Assembly (NCBI RefSeq): GCF_947387525.1
Contig: NZ_CANDNW010000010.1
Location: 1-50,711 of the forward strand
DNA from: Limosilactobacillus viscerum
Lineage (GTDB): Bacteria; Bacillota; Bacilli; Lactobacillales; Lactobacillaceae
Direction of reading: 5' to 3'
DNA length: 50,711 nucleotides
In this document: positions 22,921 to 31,233 of the stretch, one piece after another
Numbering within the stretch: position 1 is the stretch's first letter
How the letters are laid out: each line of letters starts with the position of its first letter
Notes under the pieces: model-generated
What the model was told of the DNA's origin: nothing
Databases searched by the model: none
The model's input: the letters and a program-made list of their open reading frames with translations, nothing else
Program-made: the position numbers and the translations under genes

Positions 22921-24387
22921 ATGAATTACGATTATCCAGATGATAGCCTCGCTTTACATACCGACGCTTATGAATTAAGTATGATGCAAACCTTTTGGAA
23001 GCAAGGACTAGGCAACCGTCGTGCTGTCTTTGAGGCTTTCTTCCGGAAGATGCCATTTAAGAATGGTTATGCTGTATATGTTGGTTTAAGTCATGTTATC
23101 CGCTATATCAAGAATCTTCACTTTACCGATAGTGATATCGCGTACTTGAAGACAACTGGTCAGTTCGATGATGACTTTCTGGAATTTCTTCGCGACTTTA
23201 AATTTACCGGTTCATTACGGAGCTTTGAAGAGGGGGACTTTGTCTTTGACCACGAGCCAATCCTTCAAGTTGATGCCCCCATTCTCCAGTGCCAGTTAGT
23301 TGAAACGGCGATCCTAAACATCCTCAATTACCAGATCATGATTGCGACGAAGGCGGCACGAATTCGGTCGGCAGTTGGTGACCAGGGCGTGATGGAGTTC
23401 GGAACCCGTCGTGCACAAGAACTTGACGCTTCATTGTGGGGCACTCGGGCGGCTTACATTGGGGGCTTTGATGCTACTAGTAACGTTCGTGCCGGGAAGT
23501 TGTTTGGTATTCCAATCTCTGGTACGCACGCTCATGCATTGGTTCAGGCCTACATGAATGATTACGATGCATTTAAAGCTTACGCGCAAACCCACCGTGA
23601 CTGTATATTCCTGGTTGATACCTTTGATACGTTAAAGAGTGGGGTACCAAACGCTATCCGGGTTGCTAAGGAGTTTGGCGATAAAATTAACTTTAAGGGT
23701 GTCCGGATTGATAGTGGTGACATGGCATACCTGTCCAAGCGTGTTCGGACGATGCTTGATGAAGCTGGCTTCCCAGACGCAAAGATCTTCGCTTCTAATG
23801 GCCTCGATGAAAAGACTATCCAAAACCTAAAGATGCAAGGCGCCAAGATTGACGTTTGGGGGATTGGTACCAAGCTGATCACGGCTTATGACCAACCAAC
23901 GTTAGGTGCAGTCTACAAGATGGTTTCATTTGAAAACGAAGAGGGGAAGATGGTTGATACCATTAAGATCTCTAATAATGTTGGCAAGATGTCAACGCCG
24001 GGCAAGAAGCAAGTCTGGCGGATTAATGACCGGGTTGATGGCAAGAGTGAAGGGGACTATATTACTCTGAATAATGAGGACCCACGCAAGTCCAGCACGC
24101 TGAACATGTTTAACCCGAACTTCCCACTCCAGCAAAAGGACGTTAGTGATTTCACGGCACGGCCGATGCTAAAGGATATCTGGAAAGATGGTCAGTTTGT
24201 TTACGATGAACCAACACTGGAAGAAGTGCGGGACCACCGTTCAGCCAGCCTGGCTGCTTTGTGGGATGAATACAAGCGGGACCTTAATCCGGAAGTTTAC
24301 CCGGTTGACCTTTCACAACGCTGCTATGACAACAAAATGAAGCTAATCCACAAGGTTAACATGTACGTTAAGGAACTTGGCAAGTAA
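22921..24387 (+). CDS. pncB: nicotinate phosphoribosyltransferase
   Basis: 488 residues, the expected length for Gram-positive PncB. It joins nicotinate and PRPP (with ATP) to give nicotinate mononucleotide, the first step of NAD salvage. Typical stretches are LHTDAYELSMMQTFWKQG at the N-terminus, MEFGTRRAQELDASLWGTRAAY, ISGTHAHALVQAY and the phosphate-binding FKGVRIDSGDMAYLSK. It ends 12 bp before nadE and is clearly in one operon with it. Lactobacilli commonly lack de novo NAD synthesis, so the pair feeds on external nicotinate. GAAGGG precedes the ATG. Confidence 0.97.
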   Translation: MNYDYPDDSLALHTDAYELSMMQTFWKQGLGNRRAVFEAFFRKMPFKNGYAVYVGLSHVIRYIKNLHFTDSDIAYLKTTGQFDDDFLEFLRDFKFTGSLRSFEEGDFVFDHEPILQVDAPILQCQLVETAILNILNYQIMIATKAARIRSAVGDQGVMEFGTRRAQELDASLWGTRAAYIGGFDATSNVRAGKLFGIPISGTHAHALVQAYMNDYDAFKAYAQTHRDCIFLVDTFDTLKSGVPNAIRVAKEFGDKINFKGVRIDSGDMAYLSKRVRTMLDEAGFPDAKIFASNGLDEKTIQNLKMQGAKIDVWGIGTKLITAYDQPTLGAVYKMVSFENEEGKMVDTIKISNNVGKMSTPGKKQVWRINDRVDGKSEGDYITLNNEDPRKSSTLNMFNPNFPLQQKDVSDFTARPMLKDIWKDGQFVYDEPTLEEVRDHRSASLAALWDEYKRDLNPEVYPVDLSQRCYDNKMKLIHKVNMYVKELGK

Positions 24388-24399
24388 GGAGTAAGAGCG

Positions 24400-25227
24400 A
24401 TGCGTAAGTTACAGGAAAAGATAATTAAGGCGTTGAAGGTCAGTCCGCAGATTGACCCCGCCGAAGAAGTTAAGAAGCGGGTCAGGTTTATTGATGATTT
24501 CTTACAAAAGACAGGGATGACTACCCTGGTCCTCGGGATCTCCGGTGGTCAGGATTCAAGTTTAGCGGGCCGGCTTTGCCAGTTGGCAGTTGAAAAGCGG
24601 CGCCAAGAAACCCCGGATGGTTTATACCAATTTATTGCGGTACGGTTGCCATATGGTGAACAGGCTGATGAGTCTGATGCAATGAAGGCGATCAATGACT
24701 TCATTAAGCCCGACCAAACGCTGCGGGTTAATATCAAACCATCAACTGATGCAATGGTTAACTCGGTTGAGGAAGCTGGCGCTAAAATTAGTGACTTTAA
24801 TAAGGGAAATATTAAGGCCCGTGAACGGATGATTGTCCAGTATGCGATTGCGGGTGCCAACCACGGTACTGTTGTTGGGACCGACCATGCTGCCGAAGCG
24901 GTTACCGGCTTCTACACCAAGTTTGGTGATGGTGGTGCTGATATTACCCCACTTTCTGGTCTTGACAAGCGTCAGGGTAAGGCCCTGCTTGAATACCTTG
25001 GGGCACCTAAGTCACTGTATGAAAAGGTGCCAACTGCCGACCTTGAAGATGACCAGCCAATGCGGCCCGATGAAGAAGCACTGGGCGTATGCTACGAAGA
25101 CATCGATAACTACCTTGAAGGCCATGAAGTGGCTGATAAGGTTGCAGAAAAGATTGAAGCTTGGTACTTACGCACCCAGCATAAACGCCACCAGCCAATT
25201 ACCCCCCTGGATACGTGGTGGAAGTAG
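24400..25227 (+). CDS. nadE: ammonia-dependent NAD+ synthetase
   Basis: 275 residues of the N-type ATP pyrophosphatase family, with the P-loop [12 protein letters not shown] (~47-57), an [13 protein letters not shown] segment and [20 protein letters not shown]. It amidates deamido-NAD to NAD with ammonia, the last salvage step. No glutaminase domain is fused, so free ammonia is used. AAGGAGT lies before the ATG. It is followed 18 bp later by tex, which may be in the same transcript. Confidence 0.97.
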   Translation: MRKLQEKIIKALKVSPQIDPAEEVKKRVRFIDDFLQKTGMTTLVLGISGGQDSSLAGRLCQLAVEKRRQETPDGLYQFIAVRLPYGEQADESDAMKAINDFIKPDQTLRVNIKPSTDAMVNSVEEAGAKISDFNKGNIKARERMIVQYAIAGANHGTVVGTDHAAEAVTGFYTKFGDGGADITPLSGLDKRQGKALLEYLGAPKSLYEKVPTADLEDDQPMRPDEEALGVCYEDIDNYLEGHEVADKVAEKIEAWYLRTQHKRHQPITPLDTWWK

Positions 25228-25245
25228 TTTTAGACGGAGGATTTA

Positions 25246-27420
25246 ATGGATCAACAAACAGTTCAATTAGTTAGCCAGCAATTACCAAAACTGCGCCAAA
25301 AGCAGGTTGAAGCAGCTTTAAAGTTAATGGATGAGGGAAATACGATCCCCTTTATTGCCCGTTACCGGAAGGAAATGACGGGTACCCTGGATGAAGTTCA
25401 GCTACAAGAGATCCGTGATGAGTACCACCATGTGACCAGCCTGCGTGAACGCCAAGAGACGGTTATTAACAAGATTAATGAGCAAGGAAAGCTGACCCCA
25501 GCACTGGAGAAGCAAATCAAAGAAGCTACCGACTTACAAACGGTGGAGGACTTATACCTTCCTTATAAGCAAAAGCGGCAGACCAAGGCTCAAAAGGCAA
25601 AGGCCCATGGCTTAGCTCCACTTGCCAACTGGTTGTTAACCTATCCTGATGGCGACTTACAAGCAAAGGCGGCCGAGTTTGTTAACGATGACGTTGCTGA
25701 CGCTGAGGTAGCATTAACCGGTGCCCATGAAATTTTGGCGGAGGCAATCAGTGAAATGGTAACGGTCCGGGCCTGGCTCCGGAATTACACCACCAACCAT
25801 GGTAAGCTTGTTACCACGGTTAAGAAAGGTGGCGAGGAGAAGGACGAACTGAAAACTTACAAGCAGTACTACGACTTCGCGAGTCCAGTTAAGGACCTTA
25901 GCTCATACCAAGTTCTGGCGATTAACCGTGGGGAAAAGGAAGATGTGCTGAGTGTTAAGGTGGCAGTCGATGAGGCAGCAGTCCTTAACTACCTCAAGTT
26001 CCGCCTTATCCGCACTAGCAAGAAAAATGATGCCACTGCCTTTATTGAAGAAGCAGCTGCTGATTCTTACAAGCGTTTCTTAGGACCATCGATTGAGCGG
26101 GAAATCCGCCGGCAGTTAACAGATGATGCTGACCAGCAGGCAATTAAAGTCTTTGGTGAAAACCTCTACCACTTACTAATGCAGGCTCCAATCAAGGGGA
26201 AGGTTGTTCTTGGCTTTGACCCGGCTTACCGGACTGGTTGCAAGCTAGCGGTCCTTGATGAAAATGGTAAGTTTTTGACCAAGGCAGTTATTTATCCCCA
26301 CAAGCCGGCACCCGAGAAACAGCGGGCAGCAGCCGAGGGTGAATTCCTAGACTTGTTGGAAAAATACCACGTTGAGATGATCGCTATTGGTAACGGTACC
26401 GCAAGCCGCGAATCGGAACAATTTGTTGCGGCGGCCTTGAAGAAGGTTAACCGGCCAATTTACTACGTGATCGTCAATGAAGCGGGGGCATCAGTTTATT
26501 CTGCTAGTCAGGAGGCCCGTGATGAGTTTCCCGACCTTCATGTTGAACAGCGGAGTGCCATCAGTATCGGGCGCCGCCTCCAGGACCCACTGGCGGAACT
26601 GGTTAAGATTGACCCACAATCAATTGGGGTTGGCCAATACCAGCATGATTTACCAAAAAAGGAGTTAAGCGGTGAACTTGATGCAGTGGTTGAACGGGCC
26701 GTTAACCGGGTTGGTGTTAACCTCAACACGGCTAGTTACCAGCTATTGACTCAGATTTCTGGTCTGAATAAGACGATTGCGAAAAATATCGTTAAGTATC
26801 GTGATGATAATGGTCGTTACACCAACCGCAAGCAATTAAAAGACGTTCCACGCTTGGGTCCCAAAGCCTACCAGCAGTCTGTTGGTTTCCTACGAATTGT
26901 TAATGGGGAGAACCCGCTGGATAACACTGACGTTCACCCAGAAAGTTACCCAATTGCGGCTAAGATGATGGAAGAAGCTGACGTTGCAGTTGCTGATCTG
27001 GGGACGCCCGCAGCAACCAAGCGGCTAAAGAAGCTAAATATCGCCGACTTTACTACTGATAAAGCTGGTGAAGCAACGGTTAATGACATTGTTGACTCCC
27101 TGCAAAAGCCTGGCCGGGACCTTCGTGATTCGATGCCTGCACCACTACTACGCCATGACGTAATGACGATTGAAGACCTTAAACCGGGGATGCAGCTTCA
27201 GGGGACAGTTCGGAACGTCGTTGACTTCGGCGCCTTTGTTGACATTGGCGTTAAGCATGATGGGTTAGTTCACATTTCTAAGATGACAAAGAAATTTACT
27301 AAGGACCCACGTACGGTAGTTTCGGTTGGTGACATTGTTGATGTATGGATTGACAGTGTTGACCTTAAGCGGCAACGGATTCAGCTGACAATGCTCAAGC
27401 CAGCGGATGCTGATGACTAA
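25246..27420 (+). CDS. tex: Tex-family S1 RNA-binding transcription accessory protein
   Basis: 724 residues with the Tex order: N-terminal helical bundle (IPFIARYRKEMTGTLDEVQL), a YqgF/RNase H-like domain near 320-450 (VVLGFDPAYRTGCKLAVLD), helix-hairpin-helix region ~485-560 (VGVNLNTASYQLLTQISGLN, RKQLKDVPRLGPKAYQQ) and a C-terminal S1 domain (~648-718; GTVRNVVDFGAFVDIG). It binds nucleic acid and acts in transcription; its exact role in lactobacilli is unsettled. GGAGG precedes the ATG. Its 3' end overlaps the SprT-like gene. Confidence 0.96.
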   Translation: MDQQTVQLVSQQLPKLRQKQVEAALKLMDEGNTIPFIARYRKEMTGTLDEVQLQEIRDEYHHVTSLRERQETVINKINEQGKLTPALEKQIKEATDLQTVEDLYLPYKQKRQTKAQKAKAHGLAPLANWLLTYPDGDLQAKAAEFVNDDVADAEVALTGAHEILAEAISEMVTVRAWLRNYTTNHGKLVTTVKKGGEEKDELKTYKQYYDFASPVKDLSSYQVLAINRGEKEDVLSVKVAVDEAAVLNYLKFRLIRTSKKNDATAFIEEAAADSYKRFLGPSIEREIRRQLTDDADQQAIKVFGENLYHLLMQAPIKGKVVLGFDPAYRTGCKLAVLDENGKFLTKAVIYPHKPAPEKQRAAAEGEFLDLLEKYHVEMIAIGNGTASRESEQFVAAALKKVNRPIYYVIVNEAGASVYSASQEARDEFPDLHVEQRSAISIGRRLQDPLAELVKIDPQSIGVGQYQHDLPKKELSGELDAVVERAVNRVGVNLNTASYQLLTQISGLNKTIAKNIVKYRDDNGRYTNRKQLKDVPRLGPKAYQQSVGFLRIVNGENPLDNTDVHPESYPIAAKMMEEADVAVADLGTPAATKRLKKLNIADFTTDKAGEATVNDIVDSLQKPGRDLRDSMPAPLLRHDVMTIEDLKPGMQLQGTVRNVVDFGAFVDIGVKHDGLVHISKMTKKFTKDPRTVVSVGDIVDVWIDSVDLKRQRIQLTMLKPADADD

Positions 27421-27865
27421 TGAAGAGTTGCAAGCACTAACTGAAAAGTGGTCGTTAGAGTACTTTAACCGTCCATTTAAGCACCGTGTTTTCTTCAACC
27501 GGCGATTACGGACGACGGGCGGTCGTTACCATTTGGATGATGGCCATATTGATATTAATCCCTTAATGTACACGGAATTTAGCCTAAATGACTTAAAAAA
27601 GGTGGTTCTTCATGAACTGTGTCATTACCACCTTCACCAGACGGGACAGGATTACCGTCACCGGAGCAGAGCGTTTAGGACACTACTAGCGCAAGTAGGT
27701 GGTTCACGGTATGCACCGGCAACCAGTAAGGCGCAGCCCCGGCGGCGTTACCGGTGGATTTACCAGTGTACTGGGTGTGGAATTATCATTGGTCGCCAAC
27801 GCCGGTTTAACACCCGCCGTTACGTATGCCGCCGGTGTGGACAACATTTTCGGTTAAAAAATTAA
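27413..27865 (+). CDS. SprT-like zinc metalloprotease-fold protein
   Basis: About 150 residues of the SprT/YdcK family. The zinc site is HELCHYH (~67-73), as in Spartan-like proteases; a C-terminal zinc ribbon has C-T-G-C and C-R-R-C pairs. The bacterial function is unknown. The ATG overlaps the last codons of tex (TAA 27418-27420), so translation is probably coupled; an in-frame ATG at 27407 is an alternative. The tRNA-Leu promoter begins ~10 bp after its stop. Confidence 0.9.
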   Translation: MTNEELQALTEKWSLEYFNRPFKHRVFFNRRLRTTGGRYHLDDGHIDINPLMYTEFSLNDLKKVVLHELCHYHLHQTGQDYRHRSRAFRTLLAQVGGSRYAPATSKAQPRRRYRWIYQCTGCGIIIGRQRRFNTRRYVCRRCGQHFRLKN

Positions 27866-27874
27866 AAAAAGTAC

Positions 27875-27903
27875 TTGTCAACAAGTAGGTGTCTTGATAT
27901 AAT
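27875..27903 (+). promoter_or_regulatory. promoter of tRNA-Leu
   Basis: TTGTCA (27875-27880), a 17-base spacer and TATAAT (27898-27903), 13 bases before the tRNA. Confidence 0.8.
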
Positions 27904-27916
27904 ACTATTTGTTGAT

Positions 27917-28002
27917 GCGGCCATGGCGGAATTGGCAGACGCGTAAGATTAAGGATCTTATGGTCGTTTTAGACCGTGGAGGTTCAAGTCCTCTTGGCCG
28001 CA
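27917..28002 (+). tRNA. tRNA-Leu (AAG)
   Basis: An 86-base class II tRNA. Acceptor GCGGCCA pairs with TGGCCGC, discriminator A. Anticodon stem TAAGA/TCTTA encloses TTAAGGA, giving AAG, which with inosine reads CUU/CUC. The long variable arm and T-loop GGTTCAAGTCC are present. Confidence 0.94.
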
Positions 28003-28009
28003 CTACTAA

Positions 28010-28045
28010 AAACGTTCGACTAGTTTTCTAGTCGGGCGTTTTTTT
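28010..28045 (+). terminator. terminator of tRNA-Leu
   Basis: AACG-CGACTAG pairs with CTAGTCG-CGTT around a TTTT loop, followed by seven T. Confidence 0.85.
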
Positions 28046-28087
28046 AATTTCTTAATTTTACTAAAATTAAGAAAAGTTTACTATCTT

Positions 28088-28130
28088 CATCAAAATGAAA
28101 GCGCTATACTTTAACTGTACAGTTTTGATG
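28088..28130. promoter_or_regulatory. lacLM control region: cre-like site, -10 box and palindromes
   Basis: TGAAAGCGCTATAC (28096-28109) matches the CcpA cre consensus TGWAARCGYTWNCW at 12 of 14 positions and overlaps the -10 TATACT (28105-28110). A perfect 8-bp inverted repeat CATCAAAA (28088-28095) / TTTTGATG (28123-28130) encloses it, and CTGTACAG (28115-28122) is a separate palindrome. The layout fits carbon catabolite repression plus a local regulator. No lacR-type gene is adjacent. Confidence 0.6.
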
Positions 28131-28145
28131 AGGAGGTTTTCTTTA

Positions 28146-30095
28146 ATGGATGCAGATATCAAATGGTTAGATGATCCGGAGACATTCCGGGTCAACCAAT
28201 TGCCGGCGCATAGTGATCACCGCTTTTATGGTAACTATGCGGAGTGGGCACACCATGCCAGTCGATTTGTTCAATCATTGGATGGCCAGTGGCAATTCAA
28301 ATTTGCCAATACCCCGGCAGAACGGCAACCGGAATTTTATAATCCTGCCCTTGATTGCAGTGATTTTGATGAGATTGCGGTTCCCAGTGAAATTGAACTG
28401 AGTGACTACGCGCAAAATAACTATATCAATACGCTGATGCCATGGGAAGGGAAAATTTACCGTCGGCCTGCCTATGCGGTTGATGGTGAGAATAAAGAAG
28501 AAGGTTCATTCAGCCAGGGGGAAGATAATACCGTGGGAATGTACCGGAAGACGTTTGACCTTGCCCCAAGCCTCCGTGGAAAAGAAATCCGTGTCCGCTT
28601 TGAAGGGGTCGAACGGTCGATGTACCTGTGGCTAAACGGTCACTTTGTTGGTTATGCGGAAGACAGTTTTACACCATCTGAATTTGATTTAACCCCATAC
28701 ATCCAAGATGAAGATAACGTTATGGCGGTTGAAGTGTTTAAGAACAGTACTGCTTCCTGGATTGAAGACCAGGACATGTTCCGCTTTTCCGGGATCTTCC
28801 GTTCAGTCGAATTATTGGCACAACCAGTTACCCACGTTGAGGATATGACTATCAGGGCAACTGTTGATGATAACTACCAGGACGGACATTTCGGCCTTCA
28901 GTTACAACTCGATGGTGAAGAAGGCGGTAGTGTCCGCGTGCTGGTTAAAGATGCAGATGGTAATACCGTCGTTTCCACGGAAAAGGCGGTTGCTGAAAAA
29001 GTAACGATCGATGACGTGGCACTTCAGGGGGTTCACCTCTGGGATAATCACCATCCGTACCTCTACCAGCTGCTGGTTGAAATTCGTGATCAGCAGGGAC
29101 AGTTAGTTGAACTAGTTCCATACCGTTTTGGCTTCCGGCGGATCGAGATTAATGCCGATTACGTGGTCTTGCTAAACGGCAAGCGGTTAATCATTAATGG
29201 GGTTAACCGGCACGAATGGGATGATCACCGTGGCCGGTCCGTAACCATGGCGGACATGATAAGTGACATTCGGACCTTTAAGGAAAATAACATCAACGCC
29301 GTCCGGACGTGCCACTATCCAGACCAGCTTCCGTGGTACTACCTTTGTGATGACAATGGTATTTACATGATGGCCGAAAATAACCTTGAATCGCACGCTA
29401 CCTGGCAAAAGATGGGGAAAGTTGACCCATCATATAATGTGCCAGGCTCCGTTCCGCAGTGGAAAGAAGTGGTCGTTGACCGGGCACGGACTAATTACGA
29501 AACCTTCAAGAACCACACTGCAATCCTATTCTGGTCACTAGGAAATGAATCCTTTGCTGGTGATAACATTGCTGCCATGGGCCGTTTCTACAAGGAACAC
29601 GATGACAGTCGATTGGTTCACTACGAAGGCGTTTGCCACACCCACGACTACAGTAAGCAAATCCCAAGTCTTGATAAGACGACTTACTTGCCAGCTGGTG
29701 GTACTAAGGACTACCGAGACCAGATTTCTGACGTTGAAAGTTGGATGTACTTACCACCAAAACAGGTTGAAGAATACCTAAAGAACAATCCAGACAAGCC
29801 GTTCATGGAGTGCGAGTATATGCATGACATGGGTAATTCTGATGGTGGAATGGGTTCATACATTGAACTACTAGATAAGTACCCACAATACTTTGGTGGC
29901 TTTATCTGGGACTTTATTGATCAAGCCCTCCAGGTTAAGGACCCCGTTAGTGGGAAAATGGTAATGCGTTATGGTGGCGACTTCGATGACCGTCACTCTG
30001 ACTATGAATTTTCAGGCGATGGCTTGATGTTCGCTGACCGGACACCAAAGCCGGCAATGCAGGAGGTACGGTACTACTATGGCTTACACAAATAA
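28146..30095 (+). CDS. lacL: beta-galactosidase large subunit LacL
   Basis: 649 residues, the large subunit of the two-gene GH2 beta-galactosidase of lactobacilli, which hydrolyses lactose in the cytoplasm. It has the sugar-binding jelly roll (~20-220), an immunoglobulin-like domain (~225-330) and the TIM barrel. The catalytic acid/base is E468 (SLGNESF) and the nucleophile E557 ([11 protein letters not shown]). Start at ATG 28146 follows GAGGAGG; the open frame extends upstream to 28095 but would run through the promoter. The last 17 bases overlap lacM. Confidence 0.97.
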   Translation: MDADIKWLDDPETFRVNQLPAHSDHRFYGNYAEWAHHASRFVQSLDGQWQFKFANTPAERQPEFYNPALDCSDFDEIAVPSEIELSDYAQNNYINTLMPWEGKIYRRPAYAVDGENKEEGSFSQGEDNTVGMYRKTFDLAPSLRGKEIRVRFEGVERSMYLWLNGHFVGYAEDSFTPSEFDLTPYIQDEDNVMAVEVFKNSTASWIEDQDMFRFSGIFRSVELLAQPVTHVEDMTIRATVDDNYQDGHFGLQLQLDGEEGGSVRVLVKDADGNTVVSTEKAVAEKVTIDDVALQGVHLWDNHHPYLYQLLVEIRDQQGQLVELVPYRFGFRRIEINADYVVLLNGKRLIINGVNRHEWDDHRGRSVTMADMISDIRTFKENNINAVRTCHYPDQLPWYYLCDDNGIYMMAENNLESHATWQKMGKVDPSYNVPGSVPQWKEVVVDRARTNYETFKNHTAILFWSLGNESFAGDNIAAMGRFYKEHDDSRLVHYEGVCHTHDYSKQIPSLDKTTYLPAGGTKDYRDQISDVESWMYLPPKQVEEYLKNNPDKPFMECEYMHDMGNSDGGMGSYIELLDKYPQYFGGFIWDFIDQALQVKDPVSGKMVMRYGGDFDDRHSDYEFSGDGLMFADRTPKPAMQEVRYYYGLHK

Positions 30096-31029
30096 ATTAC
30101 ACGTTATCTATGGTGACGGGTCACTCGGTGTTGGTGGCGATGGTTTTCACTACATCTTTTCTTATGAACGGGGCGGCCTAGAATCATTGAAGATCAATGG
30201 CAAGGAATGGTTGTATCGGACACCGACCCCTACTTTCTGGCGGGCAACGACTGATAACGACCGGGGGAGCGGCTTTAATATTAAGTCTGCCCAGTGGTTA
30301 AGTGCCGACTGTTTCCAAAAGTGTACGGGAATTAACGTCCAGGTTGATGACCATGACTTTGCGGGGCTTCCACTTGATAATGACCATTACAGCAATGATG
30401 AGACAGCTGATCAGGTGGTTATTACTTATACCTTTGCAACTTTGACGGTTCCATCAACCACGGTAACGGTTGAATATACCGTAATGGTTGGTGGCCCAAT
30501 TAAGGTTCATGCCCACTATACTGGTAAGGAAGGCTTACCAGAGCTGCCAGTCTTCGGGATTCGGATGATAATGCCAAGTGCAGCGACTGGCTTTAAGTAC
30601 GAGGGATTATCTGGTGAAACTTACCCTGACCGGATGGCTGGTGCCATGCACGGTACGTTTGATGTCGAAGGCTTGCCTGTTGCTAAATACTTGGTTCCCC
30701 AAGAAAATGGGATGCATATGGCAACTGACTGGGTAAATATTACCCGGGAAATTACCCAAAACAATGCAGACCACTCACAGGAACCATTTAGCATGAAGGT
30801 TGCTAAAGATCAGGATCCTTTTGCTTTTAGCTGCCTGCCATACACCGCAGAGGAACTGGAAAATGCTACTCACCTTGAAGAGTTACCATTAGAGCGGCGG
30901 ACAGTTCTGGTTATCGCCGGTGCAGTTCGTGGTGTTGGTGGAATTGACAGCTGGGGTGCCGATGTTGAAAAACAATACCACATTCCAGCTGATCAAGACA
31001 TCGATTTTAGCTTCATTTTGAATGCATAA
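30079..31029 (+). CDS. lacM: beta-galactosidase small subunit LacM
   Basis: 316 residues, equivalent to the C-terminal beta-sandwich domain of single-chain LacZ (bgal_small_N). It includes [19 protein letters not shown], whose tryptophan and asparagine region completes the LacL active site. It starts inside the end of lacL in another frame (ATG 30079 after GGAGGTACGG), which gives coupled translation and equal subunit supply. A terminator follows at 31043. Confidence 0.97.
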   Translation: MAYTNKLHVIYGDGSLGVGGDGFHYIFSYERGGLESLKINGKEWLYRTPTPTFWRATTDNDRGSGFNIKSAQWLSADCFQKCTGINVQVDDHDFAGLPLDNDHYSNDETADQVVITYTFATLTVPSTTVTVEYTVMVGGPIKVHAHYTGKEGLPELPVFGIRMIMPSAATGFKYEGLSGETYPDRMAGAMHGTFDVEGLPVAKYLVPQENGMHMATDWVNITREITQNNADHSQEPFSMKVAKDQDPFAFSCLPYTAEELENATHLEELPLERRTVLVIAGAVRGVGGIDSWGADVEKQYHIPADQDIDFSFILNA

Positions 31030-31042
31030 TAAGATAATTATT

Positions 31043-31089
31043 GAAGGGAATGTCACCCATTTAATGTGGTTGCGACATCCCTTTTTTAT
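31043..31089 (+). terminator. terminator of lacLM
   Basis: AAGGGAATGTC pairs with GACATCCCTT (one bulge), followed by TTTTATT. Confidence 0.75.
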
Positions 31090-31154
31090 TGAATAAAAGT
31101 AAGCCAATTAAGCGTTTTCTGTTCATCTTTACGACAAATGAGCGAAAATGTTGC

Positions 31155-31184
31155 TTGAAACTACACCTTTCCAAGTTTTAGAAT
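31155..31184 (+). promoter_or_regulatory. promoter of the MMPL transporter gene
   Basis: TTGAAA (31155-31160), an 18-base spacer and TAGAAT (31179-31184), about 50 bases before the TTG start. Confidence 0.6.
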
Positions 31185-31233
31185 TTAATCGTTTCATTAT
31201 AAGAATTTTTAAGGAAAGGAAGTAGCAGAGAGC

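Noticed and set aside
23580-23882. Antisense frames over pncB (and similar long antisense frames over lacL, cysS and rplA)
   Set aside because: They lie opposite clear, well-conserved genes and lack start signals; they follow from codon bias of the real gene.
28095-28145. Upstream ATG for lacL
   Set aside because: It lies in the cre/-10 region; ATG 28146 has GAGGAGG and gives the known LacL N-terminus.
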